Shown here piece after piece: positions 10,589 through 22,313 of a DNA stretch of 34,387 bases. This DNA comes from Utricularia gibba. Taxonomy: Eukaryota; Streptophyta; Magnoliopsida; Lamiales; Lentibulariaceae. The notes beneath the pieces were generated by a model that was not told the origin of the DNA, ran no database searches, and saw only the letters and a list, made by a program, of their open reading frames with translations. Both the position numbers and the translations under genes were made by a program. The stretch's first letter is position 1. Each line of letters starts with the position of its first letter. The DNA lies in NCBI GenBank assembly GCA_002189035.1, contig NEEC01000297.1:1-34387 (forward strand), read 5' to 3'.

Positions 10589-11503
10589 TGTGGGGTGCAC
10601 GTGACATCGTAATTTAAACAAATGCATCATTTTTTTAATCGATTTGCATCCAGTTGACCTCATGAGCCATACAGAATCGGGGTCAAGGACCAAGTTCCCA
10701 GCGAGACTGGCCGCCAAAAACGAGAAGCGGTTCCTTGAAAAACCATGTAGGCAGCCCCCGAAAACGAACGATAATAAATACATCACTTTATTTGCCGGAC
10801 TACAACTAACTCTCGGTGCAAGCCAAATTACCTTTGTCCCGTTCCAGGTGCACCCAAAGACCGCCTGCTCAAGTATAAAGTAAGTTGTTGAAAAAAATCA
10901 TGTGGGGTGCACGTGACATCATAATTTAAACAAATGCATCATTTTTTTTAATCGATTTGCATCCAGTTGACCTCATGAGCCATACAGAATCGGGGTCAAG
11001 GACCAAGTTCCAGCGAGACTGGCGCCCCACAAAACGAGAAGCGGTTCCTTGAAAAACCATGTAGGCAGCCCGAAAACCGAACGATAATAAATACATCACT
11101 TTATTTGCATAACTCTCGGTGCAAGCCAAACTTACTTTTGTCCGGTTCCAGGCCCAAGACGCCTGCTCAAGTATAAAGTAAGTTGTTGAAAAAATCATGT
11201 GGGGTGCACGTGACATCATAATTTAAACAAATGCATCATTTTTTTCGATTTGCATCCAGTTGACCTCATGAGCCATACAGAATCGGGGTCAAGGACCAAG
11301 TTCCCAGCGAGACTGGCCGCACAAAACGAGAAGCGGTTCCTTGAAAAACCATGTAGGCAGCCCCCGAAAACCGAACGATAATAAATACATCACTTTATTT
11401 GCCGTACAACTAACTCTCGGTGCAAGCCAAACTTACCTTTGTCCGTTCCAGGTGCACCAAAAGACCGCCTGCTCAAGTATAAAGTAAGTTGTTGAAAAAA
11501 TCA

Positions 11504-11813
11504 TGTGGGGTGCACGTGACATCATAATTTAAACAAATGCATCATTTTTTTTCGATTTGCATCCAGTTGACCTCATGAGCCATACAGAATCGGGGTCAAG
11601 GACCAAGTTCCCAGCGAGACTGGCCGCCACAAAACGAGAAGCGGTTCCTTGAAAAACCATGTAGGCAGCCCCGAAAAAACCGAACGTTAATAAATACATC
11701 ACTTTATTTGCCGGGCTACAACTTACTTCGGGCAAAGCCTAAGCTGACCTTTTCCGTTCCAAGTGCCCCCCAAGACCGCCTCTCAAGTATAAAGTAAGTT
11801 GTTAAAAAAATCA
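11504..11813 (+). repeat. Chimeric monomer: A first half, B second half
   Basis: The first half is ordinary A, with GACATCATAATTT, CATACAGAATCGGGGTC and TTCCCAGCG. From about 11685 it is B-type, with CGTTAATAAAT, CCGGGCTACAACTTAC, GCCTAAGCTGACC and AAGTGCCCCCCAAGACC. The switch lies between CATGTAGGCAGCC and CGTTAAT, near the half-unit boundary. TTTATTTGCC inside the B half is A-type. Confidence 0.8.
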
Positions 11814-12126
11814 TGTGGGGTGCACGTGACATCATAATTTAAACAAATGCATCATTTTTTTTAATCGATTTGCATCCAGTTGACCTCATGAGCCATACAG
11901 AATCGGGGTCAAGGACCAAGTTCCCAGCGAGACTGGCCGCCACAAACGAGAAGCGGTTCCTTGAAAAACCATGTAGGCAGCCCCGAAAACGAACGATAAT
12001 AAATACATCACTTTATTTGCCGGACTACAACTAACTCTCGGTGCAAGCCAAACCTTACCTTTGTCCCGTTCCAGGTGCACCCAAAGACCGCCTGCTCAAG
12101 TATAAAGTAAGTTGTTGAAAAAATCA

Positions 12127-12437
12127 TGTGGGGTGCACGTGATATCGTAATTTAAACAAATGCATCATTGTATTCATCGATTTGCATCCTTTTGTCCTCA
12201 TGAGCCATAAAGAATCGGGGGGGACCAAGTTCCTAGCGAGACTGGCCGCCACAAAACGAGAAGCTGTTCCTTGAAAAACCATGTAGGCAACACCGAAAAC
12301 CGAACGTTAATAAATACATCACTTTCTTTGCCGGGCTACAACTTACTTTGGGCCAAGGCCTAAGCTGATCTTTTTCCGGTTCCAAGTGCCCCCCAAAACC
12401 GCCTCTCATGTATAAAGTATGTTGTTAAAAAAAATCA
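12127..12437 (+). repeat. B monomer with A-type octamer
   Basis: Has GTGATATCG, CATTGTATTCATCG, CATAAAGAATCGGGGGGG, CCTAGCGAG, GCAACACCG, CGTTAATAAAT and GGCCAAGGCCTAAGCTG, but reads CGATTTGCATCCTTTTG, keeping the ATTTGCAT octamer that left-hand B copies lack. Confidence 0.87.
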
Positions 12438-12744
12438 TGTGGGGTGCACGTGACATCGTAATTTAAACAAATGCATCATTTTTTTTATCGATTTGCATCC
12501 AGTTGACCTCATGAGCCATACAGAATGGGGTCAAGGACCAAGTTCCCAGCGAGACTGGCCGCCAAAAACGAGAAGCGGTTCCTTGAAAAACCATGTAGGC
12601 AGCCCCCGAAAACGAACGATAATAAATACATCACTTTATTTGCCGACTACAAACTCTCGGTGCAAGCCAAACATTACTTTGTCCCGTTCCAGGTGCACCC
12701 AAAGACCGCCTGCTCAAGTATAAAGTAAGTTGTTGAAAAAATCA

Positions 12745-13054
12745 TGTGGGGTGCACGTGACATCATAATTTAAACAAATGCATCATTTTTTTTATCGATT
12801 TGCATCCAGTTGACCTCATGAGCCATACAGAATCGGGTCAAGGACCAAGTTCCCAGCGAGACTGCCGCCACAAAACGAGAAGCGGTTCCTTGAAAAACCA
12901 TGTAGGCAGCCCCCGAAAACGAACGATAATAAATACATCACTTTATTTGCCGGACTACAACTAACTTCGGTGCAAGCCTAAGCTGACTTTTTGTCCGGTT
13001 CCAGTGCCCCCAAGACCGCCTGCTCAAGTATAAAGTAAGTTGTTAAAAAAATCA
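12745..13054 (+). repeat. A monomer with B-like 3' end
   Basis: Ordinary A up to CTAACTTCGGTGCAAG, then GCCTAAGCTGACTTTTTG, TCCGGTTCCAGTGCCCCC and the joint GTTGTTAAAAAAATC. The B-like tract of about 85 bases resembles the A2 copies of the higher-order repeat without their TCCTCTTCC marker. Confidence 0.75.
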
Positions 13055-15204
13055 TGTGGGGTGCACGTGACATCATAATTTAAACAAATGCATCATTTTT
13101 TTTAATCGATTTGCATCCAGTTGACCTCATGAGCCATACAGAATCGGGGTCAAGGACCAAGTTCCCAGCGAGACTGGCCGCCACAAAACGAGAAGGTTCC
13201 TTGAAAACCATGTAGGCAGCCCCGAAAACCGAACGATAATAAATACATCACTTTATTTGCCGGACTACAACTAACTCTCGGTGCAAGCCAAACTTACCTT
13301 TCCCGTTCCAGTGCACCCAAAGACCGCCTGCTCAAGTATAAAGTAAGTTGTTGAAAAAATCATGTGGGGTGCACGTGACATCATAATTTAAACAAATGCA
13401 TCATTTTTTTAATCGATTTGCATCCAGTTGACCTCATGAGCCATACAGAATCGGGGTCAAGGACCAAGTTCCCAGCGAGACTGGCCGCCACAAAACGAGA
13501 AGCGGTTCCTTGAAAAACCATGTAGGCAGCCCCGAAAACGAACGATAATAAATACATCACTTTATTTGCCGGACTACAACTAACTCTCGGTGCAAGCCAA
13601 CTTACTTTTGTCCGGTTCCAGTGCACCCAAGACCGCCTGCTCAAGTATAAAGTAAGTTGTTGAAAAATGTGGGGTGCACGTGACATCATAATTTAAACAA
13701 ATGCATCATTTTTTTTAATCGATTTGCATCCAGTTGACCTCATGAGCCATACAGAATCGGGGTCAAGGACCAAGTTCCCAGCGAGACTGGCCGCCACAAA
13801 ACGAGAAGCGGTTCCTTGAAAAACCATGTAGGCAGCCCCCGAAAACCGAACGATAATAAATACATCACTTTATTTGCCGGACTACAACTAACTCTCGGTG
13901 CAAGCCAAACATTTTTCCCGTTCGTGCACCCAAAGACCGCCTGCTCAAGTATAAAGTAAGTTGTTGAAAAAATCATGTGGGTGCACGTGACATATAATTT
14001 AAACAAATCATTTTTTTTAATCGATTTGCATCCAGTTGACCTCATGAGCCATACAGAATCGGGGTCAAGGACCAAGTTCCAGCGAGACTGGCCGCCACAA
14101 ACGAGAAGCGGTTCCTTGAAAAACCATGTAGGCAGCCGAAAACGAACGATAATAAATACATCACTTTATTTGCCGGACTACAACTAACTCTCGTGCAAGC
14201 CAAACTTACCTTTGTCCGTTCCAGGTGCACCCAAAGACCGCCTGCTCAAGTATAAAGTAAGTTGTTGAAAAATCATGTGGGGTGCACGTGACATCATAAT
14301 TTAAACAAATGCATCATTTTTTTTTCGATTTGCATCCAGTTGACCTCATGAGCCATACAGAATCGGGTCAAGGACCAAGTTCCCAGCGAGACTGGCCGCC
14401 ACAAAACGAGAAGCGGTTCCTTGAAAAACCATGTAGGCAGCCCCGAAAACCGAACGATAATAAATACATCACTTTATTTGCCGGACTACAACTAACTCTC
14501 GGTGCAAGCTTACCTTTGTCCCGTTCCAGGTGCACCCAACCGCCTGCTCAAGTATAAAGTAAGTTGTTGAAAAAATCATGTGGGGTGCACGTGACATCAT
14601 AATTAAACAAATGCATCATTTTTTTTAATCGATTTGCATCCAGTTGACCTCATGAGCCATACAGAATCGGGGTCAAGGACCAAGTTCCCAGCGAGACTGG
14701 CCGCCACAAAACGAGAAGCGGTTCCTTGAAAAACCATGTAGGCAGCCCCGAAAACCGAACGATAATAAATACATCACTTTATTTGCCGGACTACAACTAA
14801 CTCTCGGTGCAAGCCAAACCTTACTTTTGTCCGTTCCAGGTGCACCCAAAGACCGCCTGCTCAAGTATAAAGTAAGTTGTTGAAAAAATCATGTGGGGTG
14901 CACGTGACATCATAATTTAAACAAATGCATCATTTTTTTTAATCGATTTGCATCCAGTTGACCTCATGAGCCATACAGAATCGGGGTCAAGGACCAAGTT
15001 CCCAGCGAGACTGGCCGCCACAAAACGAGAAGCGGTTCCTTGAAAAACCATGTAGGCAGCCCCCGAAAACCGAACGATAATAAATACATCACTTTATTTG
15101 CCGGACTACAACTAACTCTCGTGCAAGCCAAACTTACCTTTGTCCGTTCCAGGTGCACCCAAAGACCGCCTGCTCAAGTATAAAGTAAGTTGTTGAAAAA
15201 ATCA

Positions 15205-15499
15205 TGTGGGGTGCACGTGACATCATAATTTAAAAAATGCATCATTTGATTTGCATCCTTTGACCTCATGAGCCATAAAGAATCGGGGGGACCAAGTTCC
15301 CAGCGAGACTGGCCGCCACAAAACGAGAAGCGTTCCTTGAAAAACCATGTAGGCAACCCGAAAACCGAACGTTAATAAATACATCACTTTATTTGCCGGG
15401 CTACAACTTACTTTGGGCCAAGGCCTAAGCTGACTTTTTCCGGTTCCAAGTGCCCCAAGACCGCCTCCTCAAGTATAAAGTAAGTTGTTAAAAAAATCA
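15205..15499 (+). repeat. B-like mixed monomer, 295 bases
   Basis: Reads CATCATTTGATTTGCATCC, TTTGACCTC, CATAAAGAATCGGGGGGACC, GCAACCCG, CGTTAATAAAT and GGCCAAGGCCTAAGCTGAC. GACATCA and TTCCCAGCG are A-type. Shortness comes mainly from loss of the poly-T and nearby bases. Confidence 0.76.
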
Positions 15500-16743
15500 T
15501 GTGGGGTGCACGTGACATCATAATTTAAACAAATGCATCATTTTTTTTAATCGATTTGCATCCAGTTGACCTCATGAGCCATACAGAATCGGGGTCAAGG
15601 ACCAAGTTCCCAGCGAGACTGGCCGCCACAAAACGAGAAGCGGTTCCTTGAAAAACCATGTAGGCAGCCCCGAAAACGAACGATAATAAATACATCACTT
15701 TATTTGCCGGACTACAACTAACTCTCGGTGCAAGCCAAACCTTACCTTTGTCCCGTTCCAGGTGCACCCAAAGACCGCCTGCTCAAGTATAAAGTAAGTT
15801 GTTGAAAAAATCATGTGGGGTGCACGTGACATCATAATTTAAACAAATGCATCATTTTTTTTATCGATTTGCATCCAGTTGACCTCATGAGCCATACAGA
15901 AATCGGGTCAAGGACCAAGTTCCCAGCGAGACTGGCCGCCACAAAACGAGAAGCGGTTCCTTGAAAAACCATGTAGGCAGCCCCGAAAACCGAACGATAA
16001 TAAATACATCACTTTATTTGCCGGACTACAACTAACTCTCGGTGCAAGCCAAACTTACCTTTGTCCCGTTCCAGGTGCACCCAAAGACCGCCTGCTCAAG
16101 TATAAAGTAAGTTGTTGAAAAAATCATGTGGGGTGCACGTGACATCATAATTTAAACAAATGCATCATTTTTTTTAATCGATTTGCATCCAGTTGACCTC
16201 ATGAGCCATACAGAATCGGGGTCAAGGACCAAGTTCCCAGCGAGACTGGCCACAGAAGCGGTTCCTTGAAAAACCATGTAGGCAGCCCCGAAAACCGAAC
16301 GATAATAAATACATCACTTTATTTGCCGGACTACAACTAACTCTCGGTGCAAGCAAACCTTACCTTTGTCCGTTCCAGGTGCACCCAAAGACCGCCTGCT
16401 CAAGTATAAAGTAAGTTGTTGAAAAAATCATGTGGGGTGCACGTGACATCATAATTTAAACAAATGCATCATTTTTTTAATCGATTTGCATCCAGTTGAC
16501 CTCATGAGCCATACAGAATCGGGGTCAAGGACCAAGTTCCCAGCGAGACTGGCCGCCACAAAACGAGAAGCGGTTCCTTGAAAAACCATGTAGGCAGCCC
16601 CCGAAAACGAACGATAATAAATACATCACTTTATTTGCCGGACTACAACTAACTCTCGGTGCAAGCCAAACCTTACCTTTGTCCCGTTCCAGTGCACCCA
16701 AAGACCGCCTGCTCAAGTATAAAGTAAGTTGTTGAAAAAATCA

Positions 16744-17053
16744 TGTGGGGTGCACGTGATATCGTAATTTAAACAAATGCATCATTGTATTCATCGATTT
16801 GCATCCTTTTGTCCTCATGAGCCATAAAGAATCGCGGGCCCGGACCAAGTTCCTAGCGAGACTGGCCGCCACAAAACGAGAAGCTGTTCCTTGAAAAACC
16901 ATGTAGGCAACACCGAAAACCGAACGTTAATAAATACATCACTTTCTTTGCCGGGCTACAACTTACTTTGGGCCAAGGCCTAAGCTGACTTTTTCCGTTC
17001 CAAGTGCCCCAAAGACCGCCTCCTCATGTATAAAGTATGTTGTTAAAAAATCA
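16744..17053 (+). repeat. B monomer with A-type octamer
   Basis: Full B set (GTGATATCG, GAATCGCGGGCCCGG, CCTAGCGAG, GCAACACCG, CGTTAATAAAT, CTTTCTTTGCC) with CATCGATTTGCATCC as in the copy at 12127. These two form a B sub-class distinct from the left-hand B copies. Confidence 0.87.
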
Positions 17054-17368
17054 TGTGGGGTGCACGTGACATCGTAATTTAAACAAATGCATCATTTTTT
17101 TTAATCGATTTGCATCCAGTTGACCTCATGAGCCATACAGAATCGGGGTCAAGGACCAAGTTCCCAGCGAGACTGGCCGCCACAAAACGAGAAGCGGTTC
17201 CTTGAAAAACCATGTAGGCAGCCCCCGAAAACGAACGATAATAAATACATCACTTTATTTGCCGGACTACAACTAACTCTCGGTGCAAGCCAAACATTAC
17301 CTTTGTCCCGTTCCAGGTGCACCCAAAGACCGCCTGCTCAAGTATAAAGTAAGTTGTTGAAAAAATCA

Positions 17369-17676
17369 TGTGGGGTGCACGTGACATCATAATTTAAACA
17401 AATGCATCATTTTTTTTAATCGATTTGCATCCAGTTGACCTCATGAGCCATACAGAATCGGGTCAAGGACCAAGTTCCCAGCGAGACTGGCCGCCACAAA
17501 ACGAGAAGCGGTTCCTTGAAAAACATGTAGGCAGCCCCCGAAAACCGAACGATAATAAATACATTTTTTTTGCCGGACTACAACTAACTCTCGGTGCAAG
17601 CCTAAGCTTACTTTGTCCGGTTCCAGGTGCCCCCAAGACCGCCTGCTCAAGTATAAAGTAAGTTGTTAAAAAATCA
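17369..17676 (+). repeat. A monomer with B-like 3' end and local deletion
   Basis: Ordinary A with AATACATTTTTTTTGCC replacing the usual ACATCACTTTATTTGCC at about 17561. It then switches to GCCTAAGCTTACTTTG, TCCGGTTCCAGGTGCCCCC and the joint GTTGTTAAAAAATC. The local change resembles the A3 marker ACATCTTTTTATT. Confidence 0.7.
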
Positions 17677-20482
17677 TGTGGGGTGCACGTGACATCATAA
17701 TTTAAACAAATGCATCATTTTTTTTAATCGATTTGCATCCAGTTGACCTCATGAGCCATACAGAATCGGGGTCAAGGACCAAGTTCCCAGCGAGACTGGC
17801 CGCCACAAAACGAGAAGCGGTTCCTTGAAAAACCATGTAGGCAGCCCCCGAAAACGAACGATAATAAATACATCACTTTATTTGCCGGACTACAACTAAC
17901 TCTCGGTGCAAGCCAAACTTACCTTTGTCCCGTTCCAGGTGCACCCAAAGACCGCCTGCTCAAGTATAAAGTAAGTTGTTGAAAAAATCATGTGGGGTGC
18001 ACGTGACATCATAATTTAAACAAATGCATCATTTTTTTTAATCGATTTGCATCCAGTTGACCTCATGAGCCATACAGAATCGGGGTCAAGGACCAAGTTC
18101 CCAGCGAGACTGGCCGCCACAAAACGAGAAGCGGTTCCTTGAAAAACCATGTAGGCAGCCCCCGAAAACCGAACGATAATAAATACATCACTTTATTTGC
18201 CGGACTACAACTAACTCTCGGTGCAAGCCAAATTACCTTTGTCCCGTTCCAGTGCACCCAAAGACCGCCTGCTCAAGTATAAAGTAAGTTGTTGAAAAAA
18301 TCATGTGGGGTGCACGTGACATCATAATTTAAACAAATGCATCATTTTTTTTAATCGATTTGCATCCAGTTGACCTCATGAGCCATACAGAATCGGGGTC
18401 AAGGACCAAGTTCCCAGCGAGACTGGCCGCCACAAAACGAGAAGCGGTTCCTTGAAAAACCATGTAGGCAGCCCCCGAAAACCGAACGATAATAAATACA
18501 TCACTTTATTTGCCGGACTACAACTAACTCTCGGTGCAAGCCAAACTTACTTTGTCCGGTTCCACCCCCAAGACCGCCTGCTCAAGTATAAAGTAAGTTG
18601 TTGAAAAAATCATGTGGGGTGCACGTGACATCATAATTTAAACAAATGCATCATTTTTTTTAATCGATTTGCATCCAGTTGACCTCATGAGCCATACAGA
18701 ATCGGGTCAAGGACCAAGTTCCCAGCGAGACTGGCCGCCACAAAACGAGAAGCGGTTCCTTGAAAAACCATGTAGGCAGCCCCGAAAACGAACGATAATA
18801 AATACATCACTTTATTTGCCGGACTACAACTAACTCTCGGTGCAAGCCAAGCTTACTTTTGTCCGTTCCAGTGCCCCCAAGACCGCCTGCTCAAGTATAA
18901 AGTAAGTTGTTGAAAAAAATGTGGGTGCACGTGACATCATAATTTAAACAAATGCATCATTTTTTTTAATCGATTTGCATCCAGTTGACCTCATGAGCCA
19001 TACAGAATCGGGGTCAAGGACCAAGTTCCCAGCGAGACTGGCCGCCACAAAACGAGAAGCGGTTCCTGAAAAACCATGTAGGCAGCCCCGAAAACCGAAC
19101 GATAATAAATACATCACTTTATTTGCCGACTACAACTAACTCTCGGTGCAAGCCAAACTTACCTTTGTCCCGTTCCAGGTGCACCCAAAGACCGCCTGCT
19201 CAAGTATAAAGTAAGTTGTTGAAAAAATCATGTGGGGTGCACGTGACATCATAATTTAAACAAATGCATCATTTTTTTTAATCGATTTGCATCCAGTTGA
19301 CCTCATGAGCCATACAGAATCGGGGTCAAGGACCAAGTTCCAGCGAGACTGGCCGCCACAAAACGAGAAGCGGTTCCTTGAAAAACCATGTAGGCAGCCC
19401 CCGAAAACGAACGATAATAAATACATCACTTTATTTGCCGGACTACAACTAACTCTCGGGCAAGCCAAACTTACCTTTGTCCCGTTCCAGGTGCACCCAA
19501 AGACCGCCTGCTCAAGTATAAAGTAAGTTGTTGAAAAAATCATGTGGGGTGCACGTGACATCATAATTTAAACAAATGCATCATTTTTTTTAATCGATTT
19601 GCATCCAGTTGACCTCATGAGCCATACAGAATCGGGGTCAAGGACCAAGTTCCCAGCGAGACTGGCCGCCACAAAACGAGAAGCGGTTCCTTGAAAAACC
19701 ATGTAGGCAGCCCCCGAAAACCGAACGATAATAAATACATCACTTTATTTGCCGGACTACAACTAACTCTCGGTGCAAGCCAAACATTACCTTTGTCCGT
19801 TCCAGGTGCACCCAAAGACCGCCTGCTCAAGTATAAAGTAAGTTGTTGAAAAAATCATGTGGGGTGCACGTGACATCATAATTTAAACAAATGCATCATT
19901 TTTTTTAATCGATTTGCATCCAGTTGACCTCATGAGCCATACAGAATCGGGGTCAAGGACCAAGTTCCCAGCGAGACTGGCCGCCACAAAACGAGAAGCG
20001 GTTCCTTGAAAAACCATGTAGGCAGCCCCCGAAAACGAACGATAATAAATACATCACTTTATTTGCCGGACTACAACTAACTCTCGGTGCAAGCCAACTT
20101 ACCTTTGTCCGTTCCAGGTGCACCCAAAGACCGCCTGCTCAAGTATAAAGTAAGTTGTTGAAAAAATCATGTGGGGTGCACGTGACATCATAATTTAAAC
20201 AAATGCATCATTTTTTTTAATCGATTTGCATCCAGTTGACCTCATGAGCCATACAGAATCGGGGTCAAGGACCAAGTTCCAGCGAGACTGGCCGCCACAA
20301 AACGAGAAGCGGTTCCTTGAAAAACCATGTAGGCAGCCCCGAAAACCGAACGATAATAAATACATCACTTTATTTGCCGGACTACAACTAACTCTCGTGC
20401 AAGCCAAACCTTACCTTTGTCCCGTTCCAGGTGCACCCAAAGACCGCCTGCTCAAGTATAAAGTAAGTTGTTGAAAAAATCA

Positions 20483-20773
20483 TGTGGGGTGCACGTGATA
20501 TCAATTTAAACAAATGCATCATTTATTCATCGATTTGCTCCTTTTGTCCTCATGAGCCATAAAGAATCGGGGGACCAAGTTCCTAGCGAGACTGGCCGCC
20601 ACAAAACGAGAAGCTGTTCCTTGAAAAAACATGTAGGCAACCCGAAAACCGAACGTTAATAAATACATCACTTTCTTTGCCGGGCTACAACTACTTTGGG
20701 CAAGCCTAAGCTGATCTTTTTCCGTTCCAAGTGCCCCAAGACCGCCTCGTATAAAGTAGTTGTTAAAAAATCA
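20483..20773 (+). repeat. B monomer, shortest spacing outside the disrupted zone (291 bases)
   Basis: Has GTGATATCAATTT, TATTCATCGATTTGCTCC (octamer broken by a lost base), CATAAAGAATCGGGGGACC, CCTAGCGAG, CGTTAATAAAT and CTTTCTTTGCC. The 3' end is deleted to CGCCTCGTATAAAGTAG. It is the last full B copy in the window. Confidence 0.84.
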
Positions 20774-22021
20774 TGTGGGGTGCACGTGACATCGTAATTT
20801 AAACAAATGCATCATTTTTTTTATTCGATTTGCATCCAGTTGACCTCATGAGCCATACAGAATCGGGGTCAAGGACCAAGTTCCCAGCGAGACTGGCCGC
20901 CACAAAACGAGAAGCGGTTCCTTGAAAAACCATGTAGGCAGCCCCCGAAAACGAACGATAATAAATACATCACTTTATTTGCCGGACTACAACTAACTCT
21001 CGGTGCAAGCCAAACATTACCTTTGTCCCGTTCCAGGTGCACCCAAAGACCGCCTGCTCAAGTATAAAGTAAGTTGTTGAAAAAATCATGTGGGGTGCAC
21101 GTGACATCATAATTTAAACAAATGCATCATTTTTTTAATCGATTTGCATCCAGTTGACCTCATGAGCCATACAGAATCGGGTCAAGGACCAAGTTCCCGC
21201 GAGACTGGCCGCCACAAAACGAGAAGCGGTTCCTTGAAAAACCATGTAGGCAGCCCCCGAAAACCGAACGATAATAAATACATCACTTTATTTGCCGGAC
21301 TACAACTAACTCTCGGTGCAAGCCAAACTTACCTTTGTCCCGTTCCAGGTGCACCCAAAGACCGCCTGCTCAAGTATAAAGTAAGTTGTTGAAAAAATCA
21401 TGTGGGGTGCACGTGACATCATAATTTAAACAAATGCATCATTTTTTTTAATCGATTTGCATCCAGTTGACCTCATGAGCCATACAGAATCGGGGTCAAG
21501 GACCAAGTTCCCAGCGAGACTGGCCGCCACAAAACGAGAAGCGGTTCCTTGAAAAACCATGTAGGCAGCCCCCGAAAACCGAACGATAATAAATACATCA
21601 CTTTATTTGCCGGACTACAACTAACTCTCGGTGCAAGCCAAACCTTACCTTTGTCCCGTTCCAGGTGCACCCAAAGACCGCCTGCTCAAGTATAAAGTAA
21701 GTTGTTGAAAAAATCATGTGGGGTGCACGTGACATCATAATTTAAACAAATGCATCATTTTTTTAATCGATTTGCATCCAGTTGACCATGAGCCATACAG
21801 AATCGGGTCAAGGACCAAGTTCCCAGCGAGACTGGCCGCCACAAAACGAGAAGCGGTTCCTTGAAAAACCATGTAGGCAGCCCCGAAAACGAACGATAAT
21901 AAATACATCACTTTATTTGCCGGACTACAACTAACTCTCGTGCAAGCCAACCTTACCTTTGTCCCGTTCCAGTGCACCAAAACCGCCTGCTCAAGTATAA
22001 AGTAAGTTGTTGAAAAAATCA

Positions 22022-22313
22022 TGTGGGGTGCACGTGATATCGTAATTTAAACAAATGCATCATTTTTTCGATTTGCATCCTTTGACCTCATGAGCCATAA
22101 AGAATCGGGGCAAGGACCAAGTTCCCAGCGAGACTGGCCGCCACAAAACGAGAAGCGTTTCCTTGAAAAACCATGTAGGCAGCCCGAAAACCGAACGATA
22201 ATAAATACATCACTTTATTTGCCGGACTACAACTACCCAAGCCAAGTACCTTTTCCGTTCCAGTGCCCCAAAGACCGCCTCCTCAAGTATAAAGTAAGTT
22301 GTTAAAAAAATCA
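22022..22313 (+). repeat. Last B-like monomer (mostly A), 292 bases
   Basis: Retains GTGATATCG, TTTGACCTC, CATAAAGAATCGGGG and GTTGTTAAAAAAATC from B. Its second half is A-type (CGATAATAAAT, CCGGACTAC) with a deletion at CTACCCAAGCCAAGTACC. No B-type copy occurs after it. Confidence 0.75.

Larger units (their letters stand above)
8724..17053 (+). repeat. Decaying mixed block with irregularly spaced B-type copies
   Basis: Monomers start at 8724, 9035, 9350, 9663, 9976, 10286, 10589, 10901, 11198, 11504, 11814, 12127, 12438, 12745, 13055, 13363, 13668, 13976, 14276, 14579, 14892, 15205, 15500, 15814, 16127, 16431 and 16744. B or B-like copies are at 8724, 10286, 11504 (second half only), 12127, 15205 and 16744. 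Excluding the chimera at 11504, the gaps are 5, 6, 10 and 5 monomers, so the four-monomer rhythm is lost. Many monomers here are short (295-310 bases) through scattered small deletions. Confidence 0.82.
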
